Source: Botrytis cinerea B05.10
Taxonomy: Eukaryota > Ascomycota > Leotiomycetes > Helotiales > Sclerotiniaceae
Assembly (NCBI RefSeq): GCF_000143535.2
Contig: NC_037325.1
Location: forward strand, 310,001 to 374,000
Direction of reading: 5' to 3'
Length of the DNA: 64,000 nucleotides
Positions within the stretch are counted from its first letter, which is position 1; every line of letters starts with the position of its first letter. The position numbers were made by a program, and so were the translations under genes. The notes below the pieces were generated by a model. The model was not told where the DNA came from, did not search any database, and worked only from the letters and a program-made list of their open reading frames with translations. Shown one piece after another: positions 45,271 to 56,151 of this stretch.

Positions 45271-48200
45271 CCTGCTCGTGAGATACACATTGACTCCCGA
45301 CGGGGCTGAGTTCATAACATTAGATCTGATTATCATGCCTTAACGCGAGACCTTGTCCCAACAAGGTCTAGACGTCATACTGCTTAAGATTTCGAGTCAA
45401 CGCAGACGCCCGGGCTTGATGATCGACAGAACAATCATTGTGTGAACCTATCAAGATGACTGCTGTGCTCTATACCTCTAGGTAACGACTCTTGTTGGTC
45501 AAACATGTGCTTAAGGGTGTACAATCACGAAGCGAGACGAATAGATAACGACCAACATTCACTTGGCTCTACATCATGCTGCATTTAGTAAGCATGATTT
45601 CCCCAGAATGTGATGCTTGGCAAGTCCCCTCACAATTGACTCAAGAGTTATGATTGGGCTTTAGAACAACAAGCCGAAATCTTTATCAGCAGTAGGCCGT
45701 AAGAAGAAAAGATCGCTGATAATCAGTCTATGATAAACCGTGCAATCGACACAACCCCCGCATTTTGTGATTTTGCCTCCTCTTGGCACGCTTGCTCTCA
45801 AATCGATAAAGTTTCCCATCATCGATATTGGGAATTCAATTGATGTCTAGCACCCATGTTGTCCATTGAAGAAGGAATTAATAATGGCTAAAGTCTACAC
45901 TGATACAAAGACCTAACTTTAATCACTCGAGTCATAATAGAGTACACACGTCTTTCAAAGTCACGATACCATTGTCAAAGATCTTTCGTATTGCGGTGAG
46001 CATGGCAAATAAGATTGGCTTGCAAGTGTCCGAGCCACTTTGATGACTATATCCACCGTCAATTTGCGAGAACCATATCAAAGCTTCTTGTTTCAGTGTC
46101 CGGGTTTATTGAAAGGGTTGTGGGAGAAGTTAGTGTTGTACATTAGTTGGATTTGCCACCAAAATCGGTGCTGTTCGAGAGGCTCGAGTGGCCAAAAGAT
46201 CCGCGCATCAGTCTCCACTTGAGCATCATAACTACCGAACCTCCAAGCACCCCACAGCACAGACCCCTAAATATAAAAATGGAACACAGCGTTAACCTCA
46301 GTGGATTCTGTGCATGTGCTTTTAGTTTAAATAAGTTGCTGATTACTGAGTAATTTCATGTTAGAAAGAGGCTGTGAACGAAATACCGTGAAATTTTGAG
46401 TAAAATGACTAGTGTATGATCAACCTCGCTCCCCTTTTACTGAAGTTCCGCGTATTTAAGTGAACGAATCGAATGACCTCCTGTCCGGTCACTTCAGGGG
46501 CTTTGTTTCTTGTGAAAATCATCATCTCATTCATCCATCTATGCATTATATCGACGCCAAGTTAGCGCCTCTTAATTGCTTATATGTTCTAACCTCCTGC
46601 ACTTGTCTACGCATTATGTTTCTATTAGCAATAGAATTGGACTTGCTTTTTGAATAACGTTATACGGTGACAATCGAGGTCGATATGTACCGATTAACTT
46701 GGGCTTGCTGCTCTATTGGTGCGGGGTAATTCTGGAGCCCACGATTCAAGTGATGTTGTGTGGCTCCATACATGAGAAGACATTTCGAAGGTAGTAGTCG
46801 GGTAGAGTTACCCATCCCGATAAGATAACAAGGTGGGACCAGTCCAATAGAGATCGAATCATTCGTGATAAGCGAGCGTTGGCCCCAAAATTTAACCTTT
46901 CAACTGAGTTCCTATATGCCCTATTGTAATTGTTCTGCTTTCTTATCTGCAGCAAGAACGGGTCATATCTCAACTTCCAAAAGTCATAACAAATTTGATC
47001 ATTTACCAATTGATGCCAGAATCTACGTCTTCATTGTTCCATTTGCAATGAATCATTGTGTCAAATTGCAAAGAATTTAATCCAACACTTCAGGAGGTAT
47101 TGGCAAGTCAATTCTGGAAGTGTCCCATCAGTTCGTGCGCCCACTAGTGGTCTTCCAGATTCATTCCATCCAGGAGAAGAGAAGCTGCCACAGAGCCAGT
47201 TATTGTTCCATAAACTTAGCTTCTCAGGCAACCATAAAAACCGAAGTCACAGCAACAGTTTAACGGTAAGAAGTCTAGATAGTTTTCTTAAAGGTTCAAG
47301 TCGTGCAATTAGAGACAATCTTTAAAGGAATCCCAACCACAGAAACCTAGAGTCGATATTTTTGGAGACACAACAGCTGATCCGGATCTTCCATTCATGC
47401 CCACTAACCATATTGACAGGTGACGAACGTCCTTGGCGGCGGAAGTTGCAGCACGGCGCCAAGCACTTATACTTTAGTCAGAGTTTAAATATGTTGGAAT
47501 GTTGATTTCAATAAAGTCTAATCGTGTTTATACAGACACCTACAAAATATTTTATTGTGTGATCTTTGAATGAGCAACAAGGAGGGGAATCAGCCAGTGA
47601 TTAGGCAGAAAGCCAATTTTGCTACATCAAATTATACAAGGTCAACATCACTGTCTAGATATCGACCCAGTTCATCAATCTTGCAGTCAATAACAGCCAA
47701 CTCCATATGCAAAGTCAATGTGACGGGTTTCTTTTGATTGTCCATCGATCTTGAATTTGTACCTTGTTGGGTGAGGGATTGGGGTAGTACTATATTTGAA
47801 GAGTGTTTTAATATTTCTATCGCTTTATATAACCATAGAGACTAAATGCAACTATTCGTTCAAGCGGGGTAAAGTCACAAGGACGCAGCATATCTTCCTC
47901 GGTAAGAGAATCGAGAAGCCGAACAAGATATCAGAATCTTACACCTGTTACCATCTATATCATATTCGGTTGGGCTGCTTCTTCGTCAAGGAGATCATCT
48001 GTTTGGCAATTAAATCGCTCTGCACATATTTCAGTAAAACGTGCGATCGTTCTGCCGAATTCATGGCGGAAAAATCACCGATCGCCTTCAGAAGCATCGG
48101 CGCCGTGAGCTGGGTGGCCCATGAAAGGTCCCAAAAGCATTGTCAGAGTATTGGACTGAAAGAGGACCTTGGTCCGATTGTCACCTCAAACGCAGAACCT

Positions 48201-49254
48201 GGCTCGTACCATACTGGGCCGTTTGCTCACGTCCACCGGGAAAGCGCAATGTTTTATCGGAGCTGATCTGTAAACACCTCAAACAGACTTACAAGCGTTG
48301 CCTTTGTAAAGAACTGGATCATGATCTTTCAAGAAATTCACACAAACTGCAGAGTAGATACATGAATCTTAGGACTATTTGGGACCATTGGCGATATGAT
48401 ATGAGAGATGTGTTGGATACTGGGTTCATGCCACATTGAAACGGAACACCTAATTCCAAGATGGTCCTTTTTTATGGCGATAGTTTAGATGACGAGCTCC
48501 AAGAGTAAAAGGGGACAAGTCATAGCTCCTATATCAAATTGTGAAGATGTTGACGAATCTCAACTCTCGTTTGGACACTGGAGGGAGCAGGCCGACAGTA
48601 ATGTTATATCAGATTATCCAATTATTTTAGATAGGCTCAACCACACAATCTATATATTAAATCAACATTGCCCAAAATAGACTATTGCGATGAAGATAAT
48701 GTATCTATCAGAAACACCAGAAACAAGTACAATGCCCCCAATCAACCTCCTATTAACGAAGATTTTTTTCCATTTGCCGGAAGTTGTGAGTATTTCTAGT
48801 CTCCGCTATTCATCTTAGAGACACTTTTAAAATTCCATTTCGATACAACCCAACTAACGCAATGGTTCTGGTTATGGAAAATGTTGACGGTCTGGATTCT
48901 ATTTCGGATTATTGAACATCTTGATATTTGGCCAAAATTATATTCATATAAATGACATGTTAGTCATATGATACTAAATAGTAGCGTAGCGTATGATCCA
49001 TGGACATTCTAACAATAATAGCTTATTATAGTTACATTTGATTCCAACGAACTTCCAACAAACTAACATGCACAAACACAATGAATCAAAACCATAAAAA
49101 TGTAATCCCAAACCGTATTTCTTCCATCTTTAATAATTTGCAAAAAATTAAATAAAAACGCCACCATCGTCCTTCCGCAGCTCATGGACTCAATCTTTCC
49201 CACCAAAACCTCTTTTCAACAAAATCACAACGGATTTTCCTAATGCTTTACAGT
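45271..49254. other. Spacer without an intact gene
   Basis: Several ORFs of 60-160 codons (46460, 47056, 47796, 48140, 48489) lack initiation context, introns that link them, or known motifs. The traces around 47330-47420 (FGDTTADPDLPFMPTNHID) and 48170-48430 (dense in Trp, Arg and Tyr) read like eroded protein but cannot be named. Confidence 0.5.
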
Positions 49255-49649
49255 GTAGAGTGCACATAGTCACAACAGTCAACAGTGGGCTAGGTATCCA
49301 ATTAGCACGTATCTTGTACGCTAAAGATACTACGATATATATCGCTTGTCGCTCCGAAGAAATGGAAACTCAAGCCATTTTATCTACTAGAAAAACAGCA
49401 TCAAAGTATACTGGCGAGCTCGTTTTCCTTCCTCTCGGTCTCGCTGACTTGGCGAAAGTGAAATATGCGGCTCGAGCTTTCTTCGTCCAGGAATCAAAGC
49501 TTCATGTTCCTTTCAGCAATGCAGGCGTTATGGTTGGACCGGCCGAGCCACCTATGAAGACTTTAAATTCGTCATGTCGAAAGTCTGTATCAATGCTATT
49601 CGTTGCAATAGATATTCTCACGAAGCCCAAAGTGTACGGGAGAAGGTAA
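49255..49649 (+). pseudogene. Short-chain dehydrogenase (retinol-dehydrogenase-like) remnant
   Basis: A frame with HIVTTVNSGLGIQLARILYAK, TIYIACRSEE, LVFLPLGLADLAKVKYAARAF and LHVPFSNAGVMVGPAEPP is clearly the first half of an SDR. The dinucleotide motif TGGNSGLG appears as TTVNSGLG and the N-N-A-G motif as S-N-A-G. The catalytic Ser, YxxxK and the C-terminal half are missing; after PMKTLN the frame loses similarity. A 3' acceptor (TTTACAG, about 49248-49254) precedes it, so an earlier exon once existed. Not functional. Confidence 0.65.
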
Positions 49650-49960
49650 AGATGACGCGTAGAATAACAAAAATATAAAAGTCATAAGCTGTTCAAGAAA
49701 AGTGTACAACTCAATGCATTATCATATGAGTGGAGTATAATACAATTGTGTTTCCCCTTTTCGGGATATACCTATAACAAGCCGGTATGAGACTCTCGCT
49801 AGTAATGAACCCCCCTACCTCTCTGCTGTGTGGTAAAAGGAGCCCGTGAAGAGCCCCATATTATATCCACGTACTCTATAAACGCCTCGAGAATAAACAA
49901 GAAACCGAAGGCTAGTATCCATACATTTCCTCCCAATCCGTTTGCTAACTCTCTCTTAAT

Positions 49961-52378
49961 CTACTTCGTTCTGGTATTTGTCTTTTCCAAAACAGCTTCT
50001 GTCTTAGTTTTTTCCTCGATGGCCTCCCCCTCAGTAGCATCGGAATCACTTAAACGCGACAAGTCGTCTGAGATTTCCTCGGACTCTGTGAAGTGACCTT
50101 CTAATTCAACAGGTCTGTGATCCGCTGCATCACCTCCACTCATTTGCCATTCCATCAATTTCGAAAAGGCCGAGTTGGGGTTGTTAGATAAACTATTGTA
50201 GGTTCCGGTTTCAGCAACCTTCCCGTCATTGCCCAAAACGATAATGTGATCGGAACGCTTGATAGTCGAAAGACGATGGGCAATTGAAATTGTTGTATTA
50301 TGTCCTCTGAGTAAAGCCGCAAGAGCCGAGTTAACCAGAGTTTCGGATTCGGCATCTAAAGCTGATGTTGCTTCGTCTAGTATAAGAATATCAGGGTTCT
50401 TGAGCAAAGCTCTAGCAATTGCGATTCGCTGTTTTTGTCCTCCCGATAATTGGGCACCACGTGCTCCAACTTGTGTATCCAGACCTTCAGGGAAGTCGCC
50501 AATGAATTGACAATTTGCTTTTCGTGCAGCTGCGATAATCTCAGACCTTGATGCATGGGGTTTCCCATAGGCAATGTTTTCAGCAACTGAGCCAGACATA
50601 AGAACAGGCTCTTGGCCAACCATTCCAATACGACGGCGAAGAGACTTTCCATTCATTTTTGTTATGTCTTGACCGTTGATTGTAATCTTCCCCTCTGTAG
50701 GGTTATAAAATCGCAATAAAAGCGAACCGATAGTAGATTTTCCTCCACCACTAGGTCCGACAATTGCCACATTAGTACCTGAAGGAATTTCAAAGTCAAG
50801 ACCATCAAAAATCGTGACTGCTGGTCGAGTTGGGTAGGCGAAAGAGACATTGTGGAATTTGATGACACCTTGAGCAGACTTAACCTTAGTACCAACAGTT
50901 GCAGGGATTGTAGGTTTTCGATCTTGAAGCTCGAAAAGACGACTGGCAGCACCGACACCCTTCATGAGTTCCGAATAAAAGCTGGAGACACCAAACAAAC
51001 TTGACCCGGCATAAGCTGTATACATCAAGAAGGATGTCAATTCACCGATACTTATCATACCGTTCTTAACCATAGAGCCACCAGTGTATAGTAATGCCAA
51101 GATAGTCATGTTGCCAAAGAATCCACTTGAACTGAAGAATGTTGCACTAATCAATGCTTCTCGCTTTCCTAATGAGAATATCTTCTTGATTTGTTGATTG
51201 TATCTGCCAACCTCTTGTGTCTCACCAGCGAAAGCTTGACTTGTGCGAACATTTCCGAGTCTCTCCTCGGCGATTTTAGTCAAAGTCCCCAAATTCCTTT
51301 GAATTTTTCGACTAAGATTCCTGATCGCTCGACCATAAAAGAATGCACCGATTGCAACAGGTGGGAACATGAGGCACAGAATGCTTGTAAGCTTTAAGCT
51401 CACCCATGCCATAGCTGTAAATCCGGCACCTCCGCTGACAATGGCTCGTAGGCCGTCTGAGAGATTCTGAGTGATACTCTTTCCAACAATAACCGTATCT
51501 GAACTCAACCGAGAAATAAGATCTCCAACTCGATTGGCATCAAAGAATTCCGCATTTTGTACATAAGTTCGCCTATACAATTGTGATCGGAGTCTGGCTA
51601 CAATTCGTTCTCCAACTATTCTTAATATGATGATACGTCCATAGTTAGCCGCGGCACCCATAGTCAGAACGCAGGCGAGAGCAATGAAGAATTGAGAAAT
51701 ATCTAGCCCAAAAAGTTTTTCGCCTTCCGAGGGATCTTTAGTAGCCAAGTCGAGAATTTTTCCAATGGAGAAAGGTATTGACATGGTGATTGATGAAGAT
51801 ATCAGCAGGAATACAAAAGCCAAACCGAGCCATTTCGCCTCTGGTCGAGCAATTTTCAGTAACCTCCATATTTCACCAAAAGCGGCCGTATTTCCTTGTT
51901 TCTTCCCACTACTTTGTAATCTTGCGCTCAAATTGACTTGTGTCGCTTTAGAGGCCTTTTCACTCCGTGCGAAATCCCCTTGCTCATCGATATTATCTTC
52001 CTCCTCTTCTTCGCGCCTTTGTCGTTCTCGTGTGATGTGATCCTGTCTATCTGAGCCCTTGGGAGAATTTTGCAAAGGCGATGCACTGTTGAAAGGTCGT
52101 AATTGAGATACTGCCGGCCGCCATGGAGATGATAAGCCAATTCTTGTTTGTTGGAGAAGGCGACTTGTAGATAGTTGTGGGGTTGGCTTAGACGCGGGGC
52201 TCAATGGCGATGGCGAATTTTTGAAGCCGGATGAAAATCGTTTTGCAACCAGAGAAGGTCCGGAGGGAGTCCATCTTGCAGCTGCGGGAGCTGAAATGGG
52301 TTTCGAAACTTGCTTGAAAGCTACATCGCAGATCGAGGCCCCTCCCCAACCATTGCCTAATGTCAAGGTGCGCCGCAT
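49961..52378 (-). CDS. MDL1: Mitochondrial ABC half-transporter, MDL1/ABCB10 type
   Basis: Single exon, 805 residues. The first 100 residues are Arg/Ser/Ala-rich with almost no acidic residues, a typical mitochondrial presequence. The membrane domain spans about 170-470 (for example WLGLAFVFLLISSSITMSIPF; AACVL-type helices). The ATPase domain has Walker A GPSGGGKST (near 545), Q-loop GMVGQEPVL, signature LSGGQKQR (near 645), Walker B ILILDEATSALD and the H-loop SIAHRLST. Yeast Mdl1 sits in the mitochondrial inner membrane and exports peptides made by matrix proteolysis; this ortholog call is by overall layout, and MDL2 is the alternative. The C-terminus is acidic and Lys/Thr-rich. It is divergent from CDC37 with a 497-base gap. 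All catalytic motifs are intact. Confidence 0.85.
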   Translation of the reverse strand: MRRTLTLGNGWGGASICDVAFKQVSKPISAPAAARWTPSGPSLVAKRFSSGFKNSPSPLSPASKPTPQLSTSRLLQQTRIGLSSPWRPAVSQLRPFNSASPLQNSPKGSDRQDHITRERQRREEEEEDNIDEQGDFARSEKASKATQVNLSARLQSSGKKQGNTAAFGEIWRLLKIARPEAKWLGLAFVFLLISSSITMSIPFSIGKILDLATKDPSEGEKLFGLDISQFFIALACVLTMGAAANYGRIIILRIVGERIVARLRSQLYRRTYVQNAEFFDANRVGDLISRLSSDTVIVGKSITQNLSDGLRAIVSGGAGFTAMAWVSLKLTSILCLMFPPVAIGAFFYGRAIRNLSRKIQRNLGTLTKIAEERLGNVRTSQAFAGETQEVGRYNQQIKKIFSLGKREALISATFFSSSGFFGNMTILALLYTGGSMVKNGMISIGELTSFLMYTAYAGSSLFGVSSFYSELMKGVGAASRLFELQDRKPTIPATVGTKVKSAQGVIKFHNVSFAYPTRPAVTIFDGLDFEIPSGTNVAIVGPSGGGKSTIGSLLLRFYNPTEGKITINGQDITKMNGKSLRRRIGMVGQEPVLMSGSVAENIAYGKPHASRSEIIAAARKANCQFIGDFPEGLDTQVGARGAQLSGGQKQRIAIARALLKNPDILILDEATSALDAESETLVNSALAALLRGHNTTISIAHRLSTIKRSDHIIVLGNDGKVAETGTYNSLSNNPNSAFSKLMEWQMSGGDAADHRPVELEGHFTESEEISDDLSRLSDSDATEGEAIEEKTKTEAVLEKTNTRTK

Positions 52379-52875
52379 TGTTAAATTTTGATGCTCGGAT
52401 TGTGTACTACATCCGCTGAATTCACCGATGAAGCTGTGAAAAAGATAATCGCCGAACTGTCATTATTGCGTGGGAGGATAAAGATTATGGATGATTCAAA
52501 CGAGTTGAAACAATAGAAGGTTGAAGGATTCTCTTCTACACGGGCAACATTATTTCCTGAGAGCACATTTAGATTTATTACTAGATTTAGCTTCCGTCAT
52601 CGCTTCCCTCCAATCACCTTATTTGTTCGACCAATCACAATCTTTATTGACGGCTTATGAAAGCTCGACGTGGGGCTAGATTTTGACGCTGCGATTGTGT
52701 TGGCTGAGCTCGGCTGGAATGTTTGGGCGCAAAGGATAATTGTTGTAGAACATTCGATTCAAAGAGTTATAAAAATAAAAAGGAATCCCGAAAACAGCTT
52801 CAAAAATATTCAACAACACAATTTCAAGAAAAATCAAGAGGCACAGTCGCGACTCCTTTTCACGTTATCGCCAGC
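52379..52875. promoter_or_regulatory. Bidirectional promoter, MDL1-type gene / CDC37
   Basis: 497 bases between divergent starts. Two CCAAT boxes on the + strand at 52610-52614 and 52631-52635. At 52748-52760, GAACATTCGATTC supplies a GAAnnTTC pair plus a third TTC, a partial heat shock element 116 bases before the CDC37 ATG, which would suit an Hsp90 cochaperone. The assignment is inference from motifs. Confidence 0.4.
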
Positions 52876-54519
52876 ATGCCGATAAACTATAGCAAATGGG
52901 TAAGATCATCCCATATGTACAATATTGGAACACATACCCCTCATCGTCGTCCATCCCTCGCTTCGAAAGGCTGAAAGCTCAAGGCTGACAAAATATCAGG
53001 ATGCACTCGAGTTGAGCGACGACTCAGACGTTGAAGTTCATCCCAATGTTGATAAGCGCTCTTTCATCCGAGCAAAACAAAATCAGATTCATCAGCAGAG
53101 GTATGAGAGAAAGAATAAGATAGATACCTACAAGTATGAGCGAATCGTCAACGATGGGCTTCTCAAGAGGATAAACGCTCTTCTTGTTGCGTTAAAATCT
53201 TACAGTCCTCAAACTGATAAGCGTCCGGATGATCTTGCATTTCAAGCATTGATGGAATCAACTGGCGAAGATGACTCTCCACCTCCACCTCCAGAAGGGG
53301 TGCATACTCATGTCAAGGAGGCCCCGCCAACATACTCTAAGATGATGGCGGCGCTTATTGACCAAGTTAAAACAAAGGTCGACGAGGACAAACCAGAAAA
53401 TCGATTCGAGGCGTATCTCGCCGAAATCAAAGTACATCAAGAAAAGGTTGAGGACCTTCAAAAACAACTTGCGGTGGAACTAGAGACTTTAGAGAAAGAG
53501 GAGGGCAAGAAGATCACTAGTGAGAGTATACATACTGGATTTGACAGCTCCTTTGTAGCAAAGGCAGACCCAAAACCAACGACCACAGAATCGAAGCCCA
53601 AAGAGAAGGTTCAAGCTGTAGAAGTCCTGAATCCTCATGCCCTCGCCAATAAGGATGGCGCGAAGCTCGGCGAACAATCCTCGGGAGCCGATGCAGACGT
53701 TGATGAAGATGAAGAGGAAGAAGATGATGACGTAGAGGCGAGCGAGCTTGGAAAGAAATTTGCACAAATCAAGATGGGTGACTATCGTACATGTCTTCAG
53801 TATATCTCCTCAAACCCGTCAGTACTAGCAGAAAGAGAAACCGATGGCTTACTTGTTTTGGCATTTAACTCTGCAATCGCAGGTAAGGATGACTATGCTA
53901 GGCAATGTGTTCACCAAGCTCTATTGCTTCAATACTGCAGAGCCCTAGGAAAGGATGGTGTTGGCTTGTTCTTCAAGCGCATCACTACTAAGGGCCACCA
54001 AGCCCAAAAGGTCTTCTTCGATGATGTCAACTCAACATTTGATAGAGTCCGTACTAGAGCTAGGGAAATACAGAAACAGAGAGCAGCTGAAGAGGGTACC
54101 GAAGGCGGAGTTGAGCAAATCCAACTTCATGCTGTTGATCCTGGCACCACTATTAACATTACTGTTCCACCTGCAACGAGTGAGGATCCAGAGGTAATCA
54201 AATCGAGAGAGCTATTTGATGCATTTCCTCCTGGATTGCAACGAGCTCTGGAAAGCGGTAGCCTGGATGAAGTCAACAAGGTATTGGGCAAAATGAGCGT
54301 GGAACAAGCCGAAGAAGTTGTAGGCCAGCTCAGCGAGGTAAGTTCACATAATATTGACTGTGTTCATATGACCTGCTAACCCATTTCTAGGGCGGTATGT
54401 TACAACTTGAGGAACAAATCATTGATGCTACAACCGAAGAAGGCCAGGCTGCATTGAAGGAATTTGAGGAACAGGAAAGACAAAGAGCTTTGGATGAGAA
54501 TTATGGTGATCCAGAATAA
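52876..54519 (+). CDS. CDC37: Hsp90 cochaperone Cdc37
   Basis: Exons 52876..52899, 53000..54337 and 54391..54519; 496 residues. The first exon gives MPINYSKW and joins to DALELSDDSDVEVHPNVDKRSFIRAKQNQIHQ, the highly conserved N-terminal kinase-binding segment of Cdc37, including the SDDSD casein kinase 2 site (Ser near 14). A coiled stretch follows, then an acidic run (DVDEDEEEEDDDVEAS, near 53696-53745), the Hsp90-binding middle domain (LGKKFAQIKMGDYRTCLQYISSNPSVL) and the C-terminal domain (FPPGLQRALESGSLDEVNKVLGKM). Cdc37 delivers protein kinases to Hsp90 in the cytosol. The ATG at 52925 in the ORF frame lies in the intron and is not used. Convergent with the clathrin light chain gene. Confidence 0.95.
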
Positions 54520-54853
54520 TTGTCTGTGAACCAGGGGAAGGGGTAGATGGTGAAGGAATTAACGAAATGATATGAAAACGAAACACGTCGTGCGATTTAA
54601 AAGAATAGCTTGAAACCAGCAATGGTATTATAACTTTCTCAATGAGTAAATAGTAATCACATTTCAAAGTCCAGCATTTAGGAGCAATGTTATTATAAAC
54701 AAATCTTTAATAGGTATGCGTGTCTGCCATTCATTTTTAACGCCCCTTTGCCCAGAAGTTCCGATTAGGCAATTCTTGAACAAAATACATAACCATCTTG
54801 TACGATCTTACAAGTCCATAGAGAGATCACCCAATCCGCCAAACCAACACCCT
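54520..54853. terminator. Convergent 3' ends of CDC37 and clathrin light chain
   Basis: 334 bases holding both 3' untranslated regions. AT-rich stretches near 54620-54710 are suitable for polyadenylation on either strand; no gene is seen. Confidence 0.4.
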
Positions 54854-55685
54854 CTAATATCCAGTAGCACCAGGCGCCTTCTCGTCTTTCTTTAAGCTCA
54901 TCAACAGTTCTCTAAACTTCTCCTTTCCAGTACCGTTTGCACCACCTCTAGCACCCTTTCCGCTCAAATCAACCAATTTTGCGATACGCTCCCAGCTAGT
55001 TCCACCGGCAGATGTATCTTCTCTGCTTGCTAAAAACTCCTCAGCTTCACGACGGGTCTGCGCAATCGTCTTCTCTTTTTTGGTGTTGTAATTCTCGTAG
55101 AAATCATCAATGTTTTGTTGGGCAGTCTTGATAGTTTCTTGCTTCTTTTCTTCGGATCTCTCCTCGCGGGCTTGGAGTTGGAGATCTCGACGTTCGCGCC
55201 ATTGCTTGATGACTTCTGGCTCTTCTTCGTCGGAAACTTGGGGCTGGTAGTTGGTGTATGTGCTAGTGATTTGTCCGCTTGGTGAAACATTCTGATTTCA
55301 TGAGTGTTAGCTTCCCTTGAAAATGAACTTTGTAATGGGAGAATAGCTTACCTCATTGCGAGTATCAATGGCAGGGAAAGAACTCTCAAATTCATGAACA
55401 TCCTCTCCTCCACCTCCACCTCCACCCAATAAATCATCATCGCCATCCTCTACAAATGCGGCATTGTCATTGCCAGTAGCAAATTGATCCGCATCGTCAC
55501 CCAAAAGGGCCTTCTCACGACTGAGGAAATCATCGGCACCTCCTTCGAAAGTAGAGTCGCCTTGAGTTGTTTGCGCTGTAAACAGTGTTGTTAATAAAGC
55601 GTACACATGATTTCCCACTTGGATTCTCAAAAGTTAACTTACCACCAGAGTCAAAGTCCTCAAGGGAAGGGAATCTATCAGCCAT
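54854..55685 (-). CDS. CLC1: Clathrin light chain
   Basis: Exons 55685..55643, 55575..55352 and 55291..54854; 234 residues. It starts MADRFPSLEDFDSG, the conserved light-chain start, with an acidic, Gly-rich N-terminal half containing FLSREKALLGDDADQF and a seven-Gly run. Then comes the conserved link VIKQWRERRDLQLQAREERSEEKKQETI, a long charged helix that binds the clathrin heavy-chain leg, and FYENYNTKKEKTIAQTRREAEEFLASRED. The C-terminus WERIAKLVDLSGKG...FRELLMSLKKDEKAPGATGY is typical of fungal light chains. It regulates coat assembly on endocytic and trans-Golgi vesicles. Intron phases are 1 and 0. Confidence 0.94.
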
Positions 55686-56151
55686 ATTGAAATATAAATT
55701 ATTGGTTATGTGTAACTCTTGATTCGAAATCGCAAGCTGTCTGTTCCTAATACGATGATACCGAATGCCAATTACACATGCGCCTAAAGCCGGGGGGTGC
55801 TAGGACGGAAGTTGCCGACACTAAGGATTATTTGGAGAGCTTGAGAAGGAACTCCAGATGCAAACAACATAAGAATTCACAATTCAACTGAGTTTTCCCT
55901 TTTCACATCAAATCGAGTAGGCAAAAGGGTTCATCAATACCTGGGGATTGTCTCTGGAAATTTTCATCTTTTTATCATTGTTTTTCGCCATTTGATAAGT
56001 GATATCTGGATTGCTGGTGTATAACAAAGCCGTTCTTTTTACCTCGTAAATTCAATTGAGCAAGCAAACGCCAACAAGCAAACACTTGAATACAAACCAA
56101 AACTTCATTGAATACTCGCCATTCCTTTCCATCAAGTCCCAAGTAAAAAAG
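55686..56151. promoter_or_regulatory. Divergent promoter, clathrin light chain / RTT103-like gene
   Basis: 466 bases between divergent starts. Contains AT-rich DNA and a CAAGCAAACGCCAACAAGCAAACAC repeat-like leader near 56060-56085. No strong TATA box. Confidence 0.35.

Noticed and set aside
47796..48439. Overlapping ORFs of 156 and 99 codons
   Set aside because: Frames switch without plausible introns and no domain is recognised; possibly eroded coding sequence, but not supportable.
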